Of a stretch of DNA of 32,950 bases, positions 32,714 through 32,950 are shown piece by piece (the stretch's first letter is position 1; each line of letters opens with the position of its first letter). The stretch spans positions 1 to 32,950 of the forward strand of contig USEH01000002.1 in the NCBI GenBank assembly GCA_900553675.1. Direction: 5' to 3'. Made by a program: the position numbers and the translations under genes. The stretch is from an uncultured Ruminococcus sp. (lineage in GTDB: Bacteria > Bacillota > Clostridia > Oscillospirales > Ruminococcaceae). The notes beneath the pieces are model-generated. The model was not told where the DNA came from. It did no database searches and was given only the letters and a program-made list of their open reading frames with translations.

Positions 32714-32950
32714 GAACGGCTGAAATTACAAGAAAAACCGCCGAAACAGACATCAGCCTTATGCTGGATCTGGACGGCTCAGGAAAAAGCCTTATAAACA
32801 CCGGCTGCGGCTTTTTGGATCATATGCTTAAGCTTTTAGCCGCCCATGCACGGTTCGACCTTGAAATCGTCTGCAACGGCGACATCGAGGTGGACTATCA
32901 CCACTCGGTGGAGGATATAGGAATATGTCTTGGCAAGGCGATCAAGGAGG
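32710..32950 (+). CDS. hisB: Imidazoleglycerol-phosphate dehydratase, N-terminal part (cut by window edge)
   Basis: The first 80 codons are present. The ATG overlaps the hisC stop (ATGA, 32710-32713). The sequence shows the manganese-binding signatures of HisB: GCGFLDHMLKLLAAHARFDL and DYHHSVEDIGICLGKAI, with both His-rich metal motifs intact. The absence of an N-terminal phosphatase domain shows it is the monofunctional type. The rest lies beyond the right edge, and more his genes probably follow. Confidence 0.96.
   Translation, partial: MRTAEITRKTAETDISLMLDLDGSGKSLINTGCGFLDHMLKLLAAHARFDLEIVCNGDIEVDYHHSVEDIGICLGKAIKE

Overview
The window looks like chromosomal DNA of a gut-type Clostridia (Bacillota; Oscillospirales/Ruminococcaceae-like). 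The basis is T-box control of thrS, RNase Y, type III pantothenate kinase beside an ECF S component, HisZ plus short-form HisG, GGAGG-type ribosome-binding sites, frequent GTG/TTG starts, and consensus TTGACA-17-TATAAT promoters. The taxonomic placement is inferred from gene content, not from a search.

Layout. (1) 1-9560, minus strand: one long operon read from a consensus promoter at 9916-9944 through a ~350-nt leader rich in palindromes. It encodes two LolD/MacB-type ABC ATPases (the second with an AbrB-like C-terminal domain), a 977-aa solute-binding protein with two N-terminal carbohydrate-binding-like modules, two MalF/MalG-type permeases, an NHL-propeller/TPR/membrane-anchored protein carrying an internal tandem repeat and a frameshift, a YIP1-family membrane protein, and the start of another secreted protein. 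This is the most system-like part of the window. (2) 10081-11744, minus: a monocistronic, apparently highly expressed cell-surface protein with an NPPTG sorting-like tail. (3) 12068-14157, minus: thrS with its T-box leader, divergent from rny (plus, 14259-16124). (4) 16204-18939: an XRE-HTH/M18 aminopeptidase fusion gene sandwiched between two related non-coding mosaic repeats. (5) 18963-20466, minus: gdhA, divergent from dtd and an ArsC/Spx-like gene (plus). (6) 21519-22316: a small XRE regulator divergent from a two-TM protein, sharing an intergenic palindromic operator. (7) 22380-23864, minus: a cytoplasmic GH43-like glycosidase. (8) 23897-25562, minus: coaX and an ECF S component (probably pantothenate uptake), behind a leader with a ~100-nt imperfect hairpin. 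(9) 25647-28140, minus: a membrane-anchored TPR-like protein and a MATE transporter. (10) 28232-32950, plus: a YerC/TrpR-family regulator followed by hisZ-hisG-hisD-hisC-hisB, the last cut by the window edge.

How the genes fit together: regions 1, 2 and 7 suggest a polysaccharide or glycan lifestyle (surface binding, import, cytosolic cleavage). Regions 3-5, 8 and 10 are housekeeping genes for translation, RNA turnover, nitrogen assimilation, CoA and histidine. The least explained objects are the LolD-ATPase/MalFG/NHL/YIP1 operon, the HTH-M18 fusion, and the two shuffled repeat elements beside it.
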